From Aalborgiella sp040079635 (GTDB lineage: Bacteria > Pseudomonadota > Gammaproteobacteria > Burkholderiales > Burkholderiaceae_C): a stretch of DNA of 51,347 nt. Location of the stretch: assembly GCA_040079635.1 (NCBI GenBank), contig JBEBJY010000013.1:1-51347 (forward strand), given 5' to 3'. The notes under the pieces are model-generated. The model did not search any database and was not told where the DNA came from. It saw nothing but the letters and a program-made list of their open reading frames with translations. Positions 32,395 through 41,600 of this stretch are shown here, piece after piece; position 1 is the first letter of the stretch, and every line of letters starts with the position of its first letter. The position numbers and the translations under genes were made by a program.

Positions 32395-32886
32395 TTAAAT
32401 CAAGCGTTTAAACATCACAAACGCATCCACAAATCCCAGTTTTTGGTGCTGAAACACCTCTGGCAGCGTGCCCACAATCTCAAAACCCAGCTTTTGCCAC
32501 AGCCGAACCGCGCCGGTATTGGTCGAAACGACGAAGTTGAACTGCATGGCCCTGAAACCCATTTCAACAGCCAATTTTTGCGAATGCTCGCACATTTGCG
32601 CGGCAATACCTTGGCCTTGAGCTGCTTTTGAGACGACATAACCGCAATTGCACACATGTGCACCCAAGCCTGGTTGGTTGGGTTTGATGAAGTAGGTGCC
32701 GACGATGTCGCCAGTTTCATTGGTCGCTACAAATGTCGCTGCGGGCAGCTCAATCCACGCTTTGTGAATCTCTGCTTCTGTACTTTGGGGTGAAAAAGTG
32801 TAGGTGTCACCGGCTGCGAATGTGGTTTGTAATATCGGCCAGAGGGTTGGCCAGTCTGATGCTGTAAATGGGCGAATTTGTATCAT
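32395..32886 (-). CDS. GNAT family N-acetyltransferase
   Basis: A 163-residue single GNAT domain. It opens IRPFTASDWPTLWPIL; motif A, with the acetyl-CoA pyrophosphate loop, is GYVVSKAAQGQGIAAQMCEHS; the C-terminal motif is NTGAVRLWQKLGFEIVGTLPEVFQH. The last part resembles enzymes acting on amino acids or small amines. The substrate cannot be read from the sequence. It lies 26 bp downstream of the dienelactone hydrolase gene on the same strand. Confidence 0.9.
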   Translation of the reverse strand: MIQIRPFTASDWPTLWPILQTTFAAGDTYTFSPQSTEAEIHKAWIELPAATFVATNETGDIVGTYFIKPNQPGLGAHVCNCGYVVSKAAQGQGIAAQMCEHSQKLAVEMGFRAMQFNFVVSTNTGAVRLWQKLGFEIVGTLPEVFQHQKLGFVDAFVMFKRLI

Positions 32887-32912
32887 AGTCGCCCATTTTC
32901 CATCAAAGATGC

Positions 32913-33815
32913 TTAGCCTTTGACGTGTTTGTCAAAAAACGCCATCGTCCGTTCCCACGCCAATTTGGCCGCGGCCGCATCAAACCGTGGTGTGGTGTCG
33001 TTGTTAAAGCCGTGCTGCGTACCCGCGTAAACATAGGCGGTGTGCGGCACGTTGGCGGCTTTGAGGGCGGCTTCATAGGCGGGCCAAGCGGCGTTGATGC
33101 GGTCGTCGATGCCAGCGAACTGAATCAACAGCGGGGCTTTGACTTTGGCGGCATCTGTAGCTGCGGGGTGGTTGCCGTAAAAGGGGACGGAAGCGTTCAA
33201 ATCTGGCAAACGGGTAGCTAGGGTGTGGGCAATGCCACCGCCGTAGCAAAAGCCGGTGACGCCCATTTTGCCGGTGGCGTCAGCGCGGGATTTCAGCCAC
33301 GCGGCACTGGCCATGAAATCTTCGATGATTTTCTTTTGGTCAAGCTTGGGGAACAGTTCGCGGGCTTTGTCTTCATCGCCGGGGTAGCCGCCTAAGTGGG
33401 TGAGCGCATCGGGTGCGAAGGCCATGTAGCCGTCAACCGCCAAACGTCGGGCGATGTCTTCAATGTGTGGGTTCAAGCCACGGTTTTCATGGATGACCAA
33501 AATGGCGGGCAATTTATTGCTTCCTGCACTGGCAGGGCGGGCGAGTAAGCCTTTGATGCTGCCCGAACCGTCGGGAGATTTCACTTCAACGGTTTCGGTA
33601 ACAATACGTTTGTCGTCTTTGGGGACGACTTGGGCGGCTGCAAAGTTAGGGCTGAGTGCGGTTAACAGCATCGCAGCCGTCGTGCCAGCGGTGGCGAATT
33701 TGGCAGCGCCTTCGAGAAAACCACGTCTGTCAATGCCGCCGTGGACGTAGGCATCAAACAAAATCAGCAGTTCTTGGTCAAAGTCTTGCGCCGTGAGTCT
33801 TTGTTTCAGTGCCAT
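32913..33815 (-). CDS. Dienelactone hydrolase family protein with internal Tat signal
   Basis: A 300-residue alpha/beta hydrolase. The nucleophile motif is GFCYGGGIAH (Cys, as in dienelactone hydrolases) and the catalytic His lies in GTQHGFNNDTTPRF. A twin-Arg motif DRRGFLEGAAKF followed by a hydrophobic stretch lies about 30 residues in, behind a charged helix, as in YghX-type proteins; export by Tat is likely. The ATG at 33815 has AGGAG upstream; a longer frame to 33869 lacks one. It is divergent from phoD, another Tat substrate. Confidence 0.9.
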   Translation of the reverse strand: MALKQRLTAQDFDQELLILFDAYVHGGIDRRGFLEGAAKFATAGTTAAMLLTALSPNFAAAQVVPKDDKRIVTETVEVKSPDGSGSIKGLLARPASAGSNKLPAILVIHENRGLNPHIEDIARRLAVDGYMAFAPDALTHLGGYPGDEDKARELFPKLDQKKIIEDFMASAAWLKSRADATGKMGVTGFCYGGGIAHTLATRLPDLNASVPFYGNHPAATDAAKVKAPLLIQFAGIDDRINAAWPAYEAALKAANVPHTAYVYAGTQHGFNNDTTPRFDAAAAKLAWERTMAFFDKHVKG

Positions 33816-33909
33816 AGTCGTTAACTCCTGAGAGGTTGTTTGAAAAAATACAAGCATAGCGATATTCACTCAAAGGAAAAAGGAAAAGGATAAAGGCTAT
33901 GCTGTCGGT

Positions 33910-35571
33910 ATGGCTATTTTTGAACGCAGACAATTTTTACAACTTGCAGGTTTCGCAGCCGCTAGTGCGAGCGTTTTGTCGCTGCCGCGCAGTGTGTGGG
34001 GCCAGACGGACACCTCACGAAAATTTCAGACAAATCTGTTCGCGCTAGGCGTTGCGAGCGGTTCGCCCACGCATGATTCGGTGGTTCTGTGGACGCGGTT
34101 GGTTGAAAGTAGCTTAGACAATCGCCCTGTCACCGTGCGATGGGAAGTCGCAGAAGACGATAAATTCACCCGTATTGCGCAGAACGGGCAACATCTGGCG
34201 ACGGCAGATTTGGGGCATTCCGTACATGTGGAGTTGCAAAATTTACGACCCGACCGCTGGTATTTTTATCGGTTTATGGTGGGCGATGCGGTCAGCAGCG
34301 TTGGCAAAACGCGCACTTTTGCTAAAACTGGCACAGCAGTCGACAAGCTAAAAATCGCCTATGCGTCTTGCCAGCGCTGGGAGGCGGGCTATTTCACGGC
34401 TTATAAACACATGTTGGCTGAAAAGCCGGATGCCGTGCTGTTTTTGGGCGATTACATTTACGAATACCCTGGCAATCCAGTCTCAGCCGTGCGCGTGCCC
34501 AGTGCAACATCCAGCTTGGGTTTTGTGCTGACTTTGGACGACTACCGCAGTCGCTACGCGCAGTACAAAAGCGATGCCGATTTACAAGCCATGCACGCTG
34601 CCTGCCCGTGGTTGCTGACGTGGGATGACCACGAGGTGCAAAACGACTATGCAGGCTTGACGGGCGGAGACAGCGGGTTTGCCGATATCTTCTCTAACCC
34701 CGCAGACTTTGCCGCCCGCCGTGCGGCAGCCTACCAAGCGTATTACGAGAATATGCCGATTCGGGCGTCCGCATTGACCAAAAGCTTGTCAGGTTTGGTG
34801 TCAGGATCTGAAATGCGTAATGAACTACGAATATATCAACGCGTCGATGTCGGGCAATTAGCTTCGTTTTACATGCTAGATACGCGCCAGTATCGCGATA
34901 AACAGCTCTGCTCCAAAGACGGAAAACTGGGTTCTAGCGTGGTCAATCCTGCCAAATGTGCGCAATGGCTAGACCCAAAACGCACGCTTTTAGGTGCGCA
35001 GCAAGAGGCTTGGCTGGGTGCAGAATTTGCGTCTGCTAAACAACGTGGCGTAACTTGGAACGTGATGGCGCAATCGACCCTCTTTGGCGCACGAGACAAC
35101 AACCCCAGCAAAGAGCAAGGTTTGTTCAACGACGGCTGGGACGGCTACGCACCTGCACGGCAGCGTTTGACCGATGCTTTGCAGAAAAACACGGTGAGCA
35201 ACTCCGTGATGCTGGGCGGCGATGTGCATGAAAACTGGGTGGGTTACTTGAAAGCCGATTATTCGCAAACGGCTGCTGCACAAGCCAGCGCAGCGATAGG
35301 TGTGGAGTTTTGCGGAACCAGTATCACGTCTCCAGCCGGCAGTGCTGCGGTGGAGAGAACCCCTGAGCGCTTGGCGGAGAATCCGCATTTTGTGTTTGCA
35401 GATGCCAAATTCAGGGGCTATGGCGTGGTTGATTTCACGACTAAACAACTAACTACGACTTTGCGCATTGTTGATAATGTTCGAGCTAAAACAACAACGC
35501 CCAGCACATTGGCACAGTTTGTGGTGCCAGCGGCTGAGCGCGGAAATAAAGCGGTTATTGAGCGGGTTTAG
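33910..35571 (+). CDS. phoD: Alkaline phosphatase D (PhoD) family protein
   Basis: A 553-residue Tat-exported phosphodiesterase/phosphatase. The signal ERRQFLQLAGFAAASASVLSL is at residues about 5-25. An N-terminal fibronectin-like domain (ASGSPTHDSVVLWTRL) precedes the metallophosphatase core: FLGDYIYEYPGNP near residue 178, TWDDHEVQNDYAG, and LGGDVHENWVG near 436. PhoD enzymes use Fe and Ca and release phosphate from phosphodiesters such as teichoic acids or phospholipids. A PhnD-like binding protein gene lies about 1.3 kb away. Confidence 0.93.
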   Translation: MAIFERRQFLQLAGFAAASASVLSLPRSVWGQTDTSRKFQTNLFALGVASGSPTHDSVVLWTRLVESSLDNRPVTVRWEVAEDDKFTRIAQNGQHLATADLGHSVHVELQNLRPDRWYFYRFMVGDAVSSVGKTRTFAKTGTAVDKLKIAYASCQRWEAGYFTAYKHMLAEKPDAVLFLGDYIYEYPGNPVSAVRVPSATSSLGFVLTLDDYRSRYAQYKSDADLQAMHAACPWLLTWDDHEVQNDYAGLTGGDSGFADIFSNPADFAARRAAAYQAYYENMPIRASALTKSLSGLVSGSEMRNELRIYQRVDVGQLASFYMLDTRQYRDKQLCSKDGKLGSSVVNPAKCAQWLDPKRTLLGAQQEAWLGAEFASAKQRGVTWNVMAQSTLFGARDNNPSKEQGLFNDGWDGYAPARQRLTDALQKNTVSNSVMLGGDVHENWVGYLKADYSQTAAAQASAAIGVEFCGTSITSPAGSAAVERTPERLAENPHFVFADAKFRGYGVVDFTTKQLTTTLRIVDNVRAKTTTPSTLAQFVVPAAERGNKAVIERV

Positions 35572-35591
35572 AGCGCGTTTAAGCTTTTGTT

Positions 35592-36761
35592 TTAAGCTGG
35601 AACTGCAATTTTCTCTAAGACTGGTTCTAAGGGCTCCAAAACCTTGTCCAAAGCATCGCTAAGCGATTTCACGCTACGCTCGATGTTGTGCAACTTGTCC
35701 AAGCCAAACAAACCGATGCGGAAGGTCTGGAAATCTGCGCCTTCGTCACACATCAACGGCACACCAGCAGCGGTTTGCAAGCCGACGGCTAAGAACTTCT
35801 TGCTGGACTGAATACCCGCGTCTTCGGTGTAGCAAACCACGACGCCTGGTGCTTCAAAGCCAGCCGCCGCAACGCTTTTGAGCCCACGGCTTTTGAACAT
35901 GGCGCGCACGTCATCACCGAGTTTTTGTTGCTCAGCTTTGACTTTGGCAAAACCATATGCTTTGGTTTCCAGCATGGTGTCGCGCACGCGGCGCAGAGCA
36001 TCGGTTGGCATGGTGGTGTGGTAGGCGTGACCGCCGGCCTCGTACGTTTCCATGATGTTGAGCCATTTTTTCAAATCACAGGCGTAGCTGGTGCTGGTGG
36101 TTGAGTCGATGCGGGTACGTGCGAGCTCGCTCATCGCTATCAATGCGCAGCAGGGTGAACCGCTCCAACCTTTTTGCGGTGCGCTGATAACAACGTCCAC
36201 GCCGCAAGCAACCATATCGACCCAAATTGTGCCTGAGGCAATGCAATCCAACACAAAAATGCCGCCCACGCTGTGCACGGCATCGGCCACGGAGCGCATG
36301 TACGCTGTGGGCAAAATCATGCCGGAGGATGTTTCTACGTGGGGTGCAAAAAAGACTTCGGGCTTTTCTTTGAGAATAGCTGTGACGACTTCTTCAATCG
36401 GCGCTGGCGCAAAAGGCGCTTGTTTGTCTGCGCCTTGACGGCGTGCTTTGAGCACGGTTTCTTTGGCAGGAATGCTGCCCATCTCAAAAATTTGCGTCCA
36501 GCGGTAGCTAAACCAACCATTGCGCAGCACCATGACGTTTTTGCCTGATGCAAATTGCCGTGCCACGGCTTCCATGCCATAGGTGCCACTGCCAGGCACA
36601 ACGCAGGCAGATTTGGCGTTGTAAACTTCTTTCAAGATAGATGACACGTCACGCATCACGCCTTGAAAGTTTTGCGACATGTGGTTCAGCGCACGGTCGG
36701 TATAAACAACGGAATACTCTAATAACCCATTGGCGTCGACATTTTGAAAAAGACTAGACAA
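35592..36761 (-). CDS. Class V aminotransferase (alanine-glyoxylate/serine-pyruvate type)
   Basis: A 389-residue PLP enzyme. The Schiff-base Lys is in SAPQKGWSGSPCCAL (about residue 197). The PLP phosphate-binding region is VVPGSGTYGMEAVARQF, and the cofactor Asp is in FVLDCIASGTIWVDM. Close family starts read LFQNVDANGLLEYSVVYTDRALNHMSQ, so I accept the TTG at 36761, which has GGGAG 6 bp upstream. It lies 66 bp downstream of the PhnD-like gene on the same strand, so an amino-donor role for an imported phosphonate or related compound is possible but unproven. Confidence 0.88.
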   Translation of the reverse strand: MSSLFQNVDANGLLEYSVVYTDRALNHMSQNFQGVMRDVSSILKEVYNAKSACVVPGSGTYGMEAVARQFASGKNVMVLRNGWFSYRWTQIFEMGSIPAKETVLKARRQGADKQAPFAPAPIEEVVTAILKEKPEVFFAPHVETSSGMILPTAYMRSVADAVHSVGGIFVLDCIASGTIWVDMVACGVDVVISAPQKGWSGSPCCALIAMSELARTRIDSTTSTSYACDLKKWLNIMETYEAGGHAYHTTMPTDALRRVRDTMLETKAYGFAKVKAEQQKLGDDVRAMFKSRGLKSVAAAGFEAPGVVVCYTEDAGIQSSKKFLAVGLQTAAGVPLMCDEGADFQTFRIGLFGLDKLHNIERSVKSLSDALDKVLEPLEPVLEKIAVPA

Positions 36762-36827
36762 AGCTCGCTCCCGATATATTTTTAAAACCTCAATATATCA
36801 GGTTTGATGCCAGTTTGAAGATCAGCT

Positions 36828-37643
36828 TTAGAGTCCCAGCCAGTTGGTCAGGGTTTTTTCCACTTCCGTATCGCTGGCAATAAAACCTTTGTAGCCAGAG
36901 GTCGCCAGCGCTTTTGCGCCTAATTCTGATTTATCCATGGTCAGCAATGCGTCACGCACACTAGCGGCTTGCTCAGCACTCATTTTGCTAGAAACAATCC
37001 AATGTTTGATAGGCATACCGCGCGATTGGGCGCAAGTTTTGCCGCCTTTTTCTTTCCAAGCCTTGATGACAGCACCCGATGCGGTAGCGCCGTATGCTGC
37101 AAAGCCGTTGTCTACATAAAACGGCACGGCATCTTGAAAACGTGTGACTTGAAGCTTCACGTCAGTAGCTGAGTTCAATTTGTTTTCACGCAGCATGGAG
37201 CGTGTCATGATGGCGGTGATGGAATCTGCATCAGGCGTGACTAAGCCTTTGCCGTTCACTGTAGTCCAGTTTTTGATCGCCTCGGGTTCTTTGCATAGAA
37301 ACGAAACTTTGTATTCCGTAAAACCCGTGGTCCAGGCGACAGATTTATAAGCGCCGGTTTTGATGGATTCAAAAGACACATGCGCCGGGTGTATGAAGGC
37401 GGCATCCAACTGGCCTTGCTTCAATGCATCGCGCAACGCATTGTAAGAAGGGATGATTTGAATTTTGACGGGCTGCTTGGTCGCCAAGCTGATCATTTTG
37501 GCAATCGGTGCAAATTTGGCTTCGATTTCAGCCTCGGTTGCTCGGTAAGTTACGCCTTCTGTGACGCCAAGCGTCAGCGCTTGGGCTGAAAACAGGGCAC
37601 AGCTTGCAGCAACTGCGATCAAAGTTTTGTTAAAAATAGTCAT
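36828..37643 (-). CDS. PhnD-like phosphate/phosphite/phosphonate ABC-type binding protein
   Basis: A 271-residue periplasmic binding protein with a Sec signal (TLIAVAASCALFSAQA). Family features are IIPSYNALRDALKQGQLDAAFIHPAH and the C-terminal PIKHWIVSSKMSAEQAASVRDALLTM. Two later Cys (FLCKEP, KTCAQSRG) may form a disulfide. No permease or ATPase gene is present, so it is an orphan receptor or serves a transporter encoded elsewhere. It precedes the aminotransferase gene on the same strand. Confidence 0.88.
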   Translation of the reverse strand: MTIFNKTLIAVAASCALFSAQALTLGVTEGVTYRATEAEIEAKFAPIAKMISLATKQPVKIQIIPSYNALRDALKQGQLDAAFIHPAHVSFESIKTGAYKSVAWTTGFTEYKVSFLCKEPEAIKNWTTVNGKGLVTPDADSITAIMTRSMLRENKLNSATDVKLQVTRFQDAVPFYVDNGFAAYGATASGAVIKAWKEKGGKTCAQSRGMPIKHWIVSSKMSAEQAASVRDALLTMDKSELGAKALATSGYKGFIASDTEVEKTLTNWLGL

Positions 37644-37670
37644 AAAAATCGTCCGAAAAAAAGCTTAACT

Positions 37671-37685
37671 AAAGTTTTTAACTTT
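37671..37685. promoter_or_regulatory. Hyphenated palindrome upstream of the PhnD-like gene
   Basis: AAAGTTTTTAACTTT (6-bp arms, 3-bp centre) lies 28 bp before the ATG. It could be an operator in the 5' leader. A/T richness makes chance occurrence fairly likely. Confidence 0.3.
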
Positions 37686-37800
37686 AATAGCAAGCTTTGT
37701 AGATAGTTAAAGCTTTGCGCTACAGGTTCATGTATCTAATTGTATTTTTACAGTCTTTGTGCTGACTTAACTTTTCCTGAAAATGAAACAAGTCGGCTCT

Positions 37801-38550
37801 CTAGTTACTATTTATGGGGTGTAAATTCGGTGTAAATACGCTTAAAAGCCTGTCAAGCCCGCCACTGTTAATCGCCACCATCGCCTGCACGCGAACTTTA
37901 GGCTTAGCATGGTAAGCCACAGACAGGCCGCCAGCTTCTTCGCAAAGCTTCATCATCGGCAAATCATTCGCGCCATCGCCCATGGCAATCGCTTGTGCAG
38001 GCGTCACGCCCAAATCCGCACACGTGGCAGCCACAGTAAGACGCTTTTCCTCCCCATCGCAAATCTCACCCCACGGTTGCATGATTAACCTTCCAGTTAA
38101 TTTACCGTCTTTGACTTCCAAAACATTGGCCTTTGCATAGTCAATGCCCAGCGCCTCTTTCACCCGATCCGCAAAAAACGTGAACCCACCACTCACTAAC
38201 AGCACCTTCATCCCCGCCGCTTTGCAAGCGTCAATCAGCGCCTTCGCCCCTGGGTTAATCTGCAGCCGCTCCGCATAAACCGCTTCCATACTCGCCACAC
38301 TCACGCCCTCAAGCAGCGCCAGCCGCCGGCGCAAGCTGTCCTTAAAATCCGTAATTTCGCCCCGCATGGCAGCCTCGGTAATCGCCGAAACTTCCGCCTT
38401 GCGACCTGCAGCATCAGCAATCTCGTCGATACATTCGATGTTGATGAGCGTTGAGTCCATGTCAAACGCGATGAGTTTGAAGTTGCTCAGATTCAAAGGT
38501 GGGGTAAAGCCTTGGATAACGAGGCCTGGGGAGATTTCAGTTGCTTGCAT
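37801..38550 (-). CDS. serB: Phosphoserine phosphatase
   Basis: A 249-residue HAD enzyme catalysing the last step of serine synthesis. Motif I is AFDMDSTLIN (nucleophile Asp30, acid/base Asp32), motif II is LLVSGGFTFFADRV, and the C-terminal metal-binding motif is MGDGANDLPMM. The cap residues IECIDEIADAAGRK and RGEITDFKDSLRRRL match SerB. The N-terminus is short, without the ACT domains of some homologues. The gene stands alone between the PhnD-like gene and mfd. Confidence 0.94.
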   Translation of the reverse strand: MQATEISPGLVIQGFTPPLNLSNFKLIAFDMDSTLINIECIDEIADAAGRKAEVSAITEAAMRGEITDFKDSLRRRLALLEGVSVASMEAVYAERLQINPGAKALIDACKAAGMKVLLVSGGFTFFADRVKEALGIDYAKANVLEVKDGKLTGRLIMQPWGEICDGEEKRLTVAATCADLGVTPAQAIAMGDGANDLPMMKLCEEAGGLSVAYHAKPKVRVQAMVAINSGGLDRLLSVFTPNLHPINSN

Positions 38551-38570
38551 GAGGTAATTAGTTATGATTT

Positions 38571-38614
38571 TTACTATTATTTTGATAGCTGCTTAGGCAA
38601 TAAATACGCCGGCT
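38571..38614 (-). repeat. Dispersed 48-bp repeat, copy N
   Basis: Reverse copy between the mfd stop (38656) and the serB start (38550). Arms ACTAT/ATAGC with a 7-nt loop; consensus core TTAGGCAATAAATACGCCGG. Confidence 0.9.
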
Positions 38615-38655
38615 AGAGGTCTATTTAGGGGGTATTTTAAGTCGTTCATTGGGTT

Positions 38656-41600
38656 TTACCGTAAAACAGCTGCTTTTTCAGGCTTTGCCACTTCCACCTT
38701 AGGCTGCCCCAAACTCCGCAACACATCCCGCACCATTAATGCGCGGTCTTTGGCTTCGGGCAGGTCACGTTCTATGCGCAGTTTGTCGTTGCCGGTGAGT
38801 TTGATGTGGCGGTTTTTTTGGATGAGGTGGATGATGCTCATCGGGTCGATCGGTGGATTCGGTTTGAAGGTGATGTTGATGACGCCAGGTGCGGCATCGA
38901 CCTTGACCACGCCGTAGGCCTTGGCCATGACGCGCAGGCGGTGCACGTCCAGCAGCGTCTGCGCTTGTGGGGGGAGTTTGCCGAATCTATCAACAATTTC
39001 TTCTAACAAGCTGTCAATTTGCTCAGTCGTTTTGGCGGTCGCCAGTTTTTTGTAGAAGGAGAGGCGCAAATGCACGTCACCGCAGTAGTCGTCCGGCAGC
39101 AGTGCTGGTGCGTGCAGGTTGATTTCGGTGGTCACGTTCATGGGCGACATCAAATCCGGCTCGATACCGGCTTTGAGGCAGCGCACGGCCTCGCCCAGCA
39201 TCTCGTTATAGAGCTGAAAGCCGATTTCCATCATGTTGCCGGACTGGTTTTCACCCAAGACCTCGCCCGTACCGCGAATCTCCAGGTCGTGCATGGCGAG
39301 GTAGAAACCGCTTCCCAGTTCTTCCATCTGCTGAATCGCCTCTAAGCGTTGCCCAGCTTGTTTCGTTAAACCTTCAATATCCGGCACCATCAAATACGCA
39401 TACGCTTGGTGGTGGCTACGGCCGACGCGGCCACGGAGTTGATGCAGTTGCGCGAGACCAAACTTGTCAGCGCGTGCCATCACAATCGTGTTCGCCGTCG
39501 GCACGTCGATACCCGTTTCAATGATCGTGGAGCAAAGCAGCAAGTTGTAGCGCTGGGAGACAAAGTCCTTCATCACCCGCTCCAGCTCGCGCTCGGGCAT
39601 TTGGCCGTGGGCGATGGCGATGCGGGCTTCGGGCAAGATTTCTTCCAGCCGCTCTTTGCGGTTTTGGATGGTGTCCACTTCGTTGTGCAAAAAGTAAACC
39701 TGTCCGCCGCGCTTCAGCTCACGCAGCACAGCTTCGCGAATCACGCCATTGCTCTCGGTTCGCACAAAGGTTTTGATCGCCAAACGGCGCTGCGGCGCGG
39801 TGGCTATGACGCTTAAATCGCGCAAGCCTTCCAGCGCCATGCCCAGCGTACGCGGAATCGGCGTCGCGGTCAGCGTTAGCACGTCAATCTCCGCTCGCAT
39901 GGCTTTCATCATCTCTTTGTGGCGCACGCCAAACCGGTGCTCTTCGTCGATAACCAGCAAGCCCAAGCGCTGAAAATGAACGTCTTTGCTGAGCAGTTTA
40001 TGCGTTCCGACGACGATATCAATGGTTCCATCAGCGATGCCTTTGATAGCGGCGGTGATTTCTTTAGCAGAACGAAAACGGCTCATCTCTGCCACTTTGA
40101 CAGGCCATTTGGCGAACCTATCGACCAGCGTTTGGTAATGCTGCTCTGCCAACAGCGTTGTGGGCGCAAGAATGGCGACCTGTTTGCCACCTGTGATGGC
40201 GATGAACGCGGCACGCAGCGCCACTTCGGTTTTGCCAAAACCCACATCGCCGCACACCAGCCGGTCCATCGGGCGCGGGCTGATCATGTCTTGAATCACG
40301 CAGTGGATGGCGGCGCGCTGGTCGGCGGTTTCTTCAAAGCCGAAGTCGTTGGCAAAGGTTTCGTAATCTTGCGGCGAATAGCGGAATGCGTGGCCTTCGC
40401 GAGCAGCGCGGCGGGCGTATATGTTGAGCAATTCAGCGGCAGAATCGCGAATTTGCTCGGCGGCTTTGCGTTTGGCTTTGTCCCATTGTGGCGAGCCGAG
40501 GCGGTGCAGCGGCGCTTCGTCGGCGCTGACGCCGGTGTAGCGGCTGATGTGGTGCAACTGGCTAACGGGCACATACAGCGTGGCTTTGTCAGCATATTCC
40601 AGGTGCAAAAACTCTTGAACGGTGCTTGAGAGCACGTTCGCCATAGAGCCATCGGCTTGTTTGCTTAAGCCCAAATCCAAGTTGATCAAACCCATGTAGC
40701 GCCCGATGCCGTGCGCGCTGTGCACCACAGGGTCGCCGACGTTGAGCTCAGACAAATCCTTGATTAACGCTTCAACGTCGCTGACTTGTTCTTGCTTTTT
40801 ACGGCGGCGGGTGACGGCACCGGCGGCGAACAGCTCGGTCTCGGTAACGAAATCAATGCCTTCAGCAATGTTTTTACCCAAGCCAGCTTGTTGCCAGCTA
40901 AAACCGACGTTCAAGCCCGAGGTGGCAATACCGATTTTCTCGACGCTGGTTTGGAAGTCTTCTAAGCTGTCAAAAGCGGGCACAGACAGGTTGCTGGCTC
41001 GTAAAAAGTCCAGCAAACTCTCACGCCGCCCGTCAGATTCCGCCAAAATCAACACACGTTGCAATGTGCTTTTGAGATGGTTTTTTAGCTTTGCCAGCGG
41101 GTCTTCTGTGCCGCGCGCGACGGATAAATCGGGCAAAGCGCCAAATTCAACAAAAGAATCTTCATTCGACGCATCTGCCGGAGCCACTTTGATCGCCAAC
41201 TGCGCGAAGTCGTTCGCTCGTGCATAAAACTGCTCGGCGCTTAAAAACAAGGTTTCAGGCGGCAGCGCTGGGCGATCTGGGTCGCCTTGAACGAGTCGAT
41301 ACCTATCCTTGGTGTCTTGCCAAAAGCGCTGGAAAGCGGGTTCTAAATCGCCGTGGAGGACGACGGTGGCTTGGTCTGCCGCATTTCCTTGGCCTGCTAA
41401 ATAGTCAAATACGGTCGCCGTTTCTTCAAAAAACAGTGGCAAATAATACTCAATACCCGCCGTCGCCACGCCATTGCCAATGTCTTTGTAAACGCGGCTT
41501 TTGGTCGGGTCGCCTTCGACGAGTTCGCGCCAGCGGCTGCGAAATTTGGTGCGGGCGTCGTTGTCCATCGGGAACTCGCGCCCAGGTAGCAGACGCACTT

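Noticed and set aside
35575..35612. AAGCTT...AAGCT near the convergent phoD and aminotransferase ends as a terminator.
   Set aside because: The stem is only about 5 bp, A/T-rich and without a clean T run; it cannot be supported.
851..38614. The dispersed repeats as a CRISPR array.
   Set aside because: Copies are kilobases apart, in both orientations, with no regular spacers and no cas genes.
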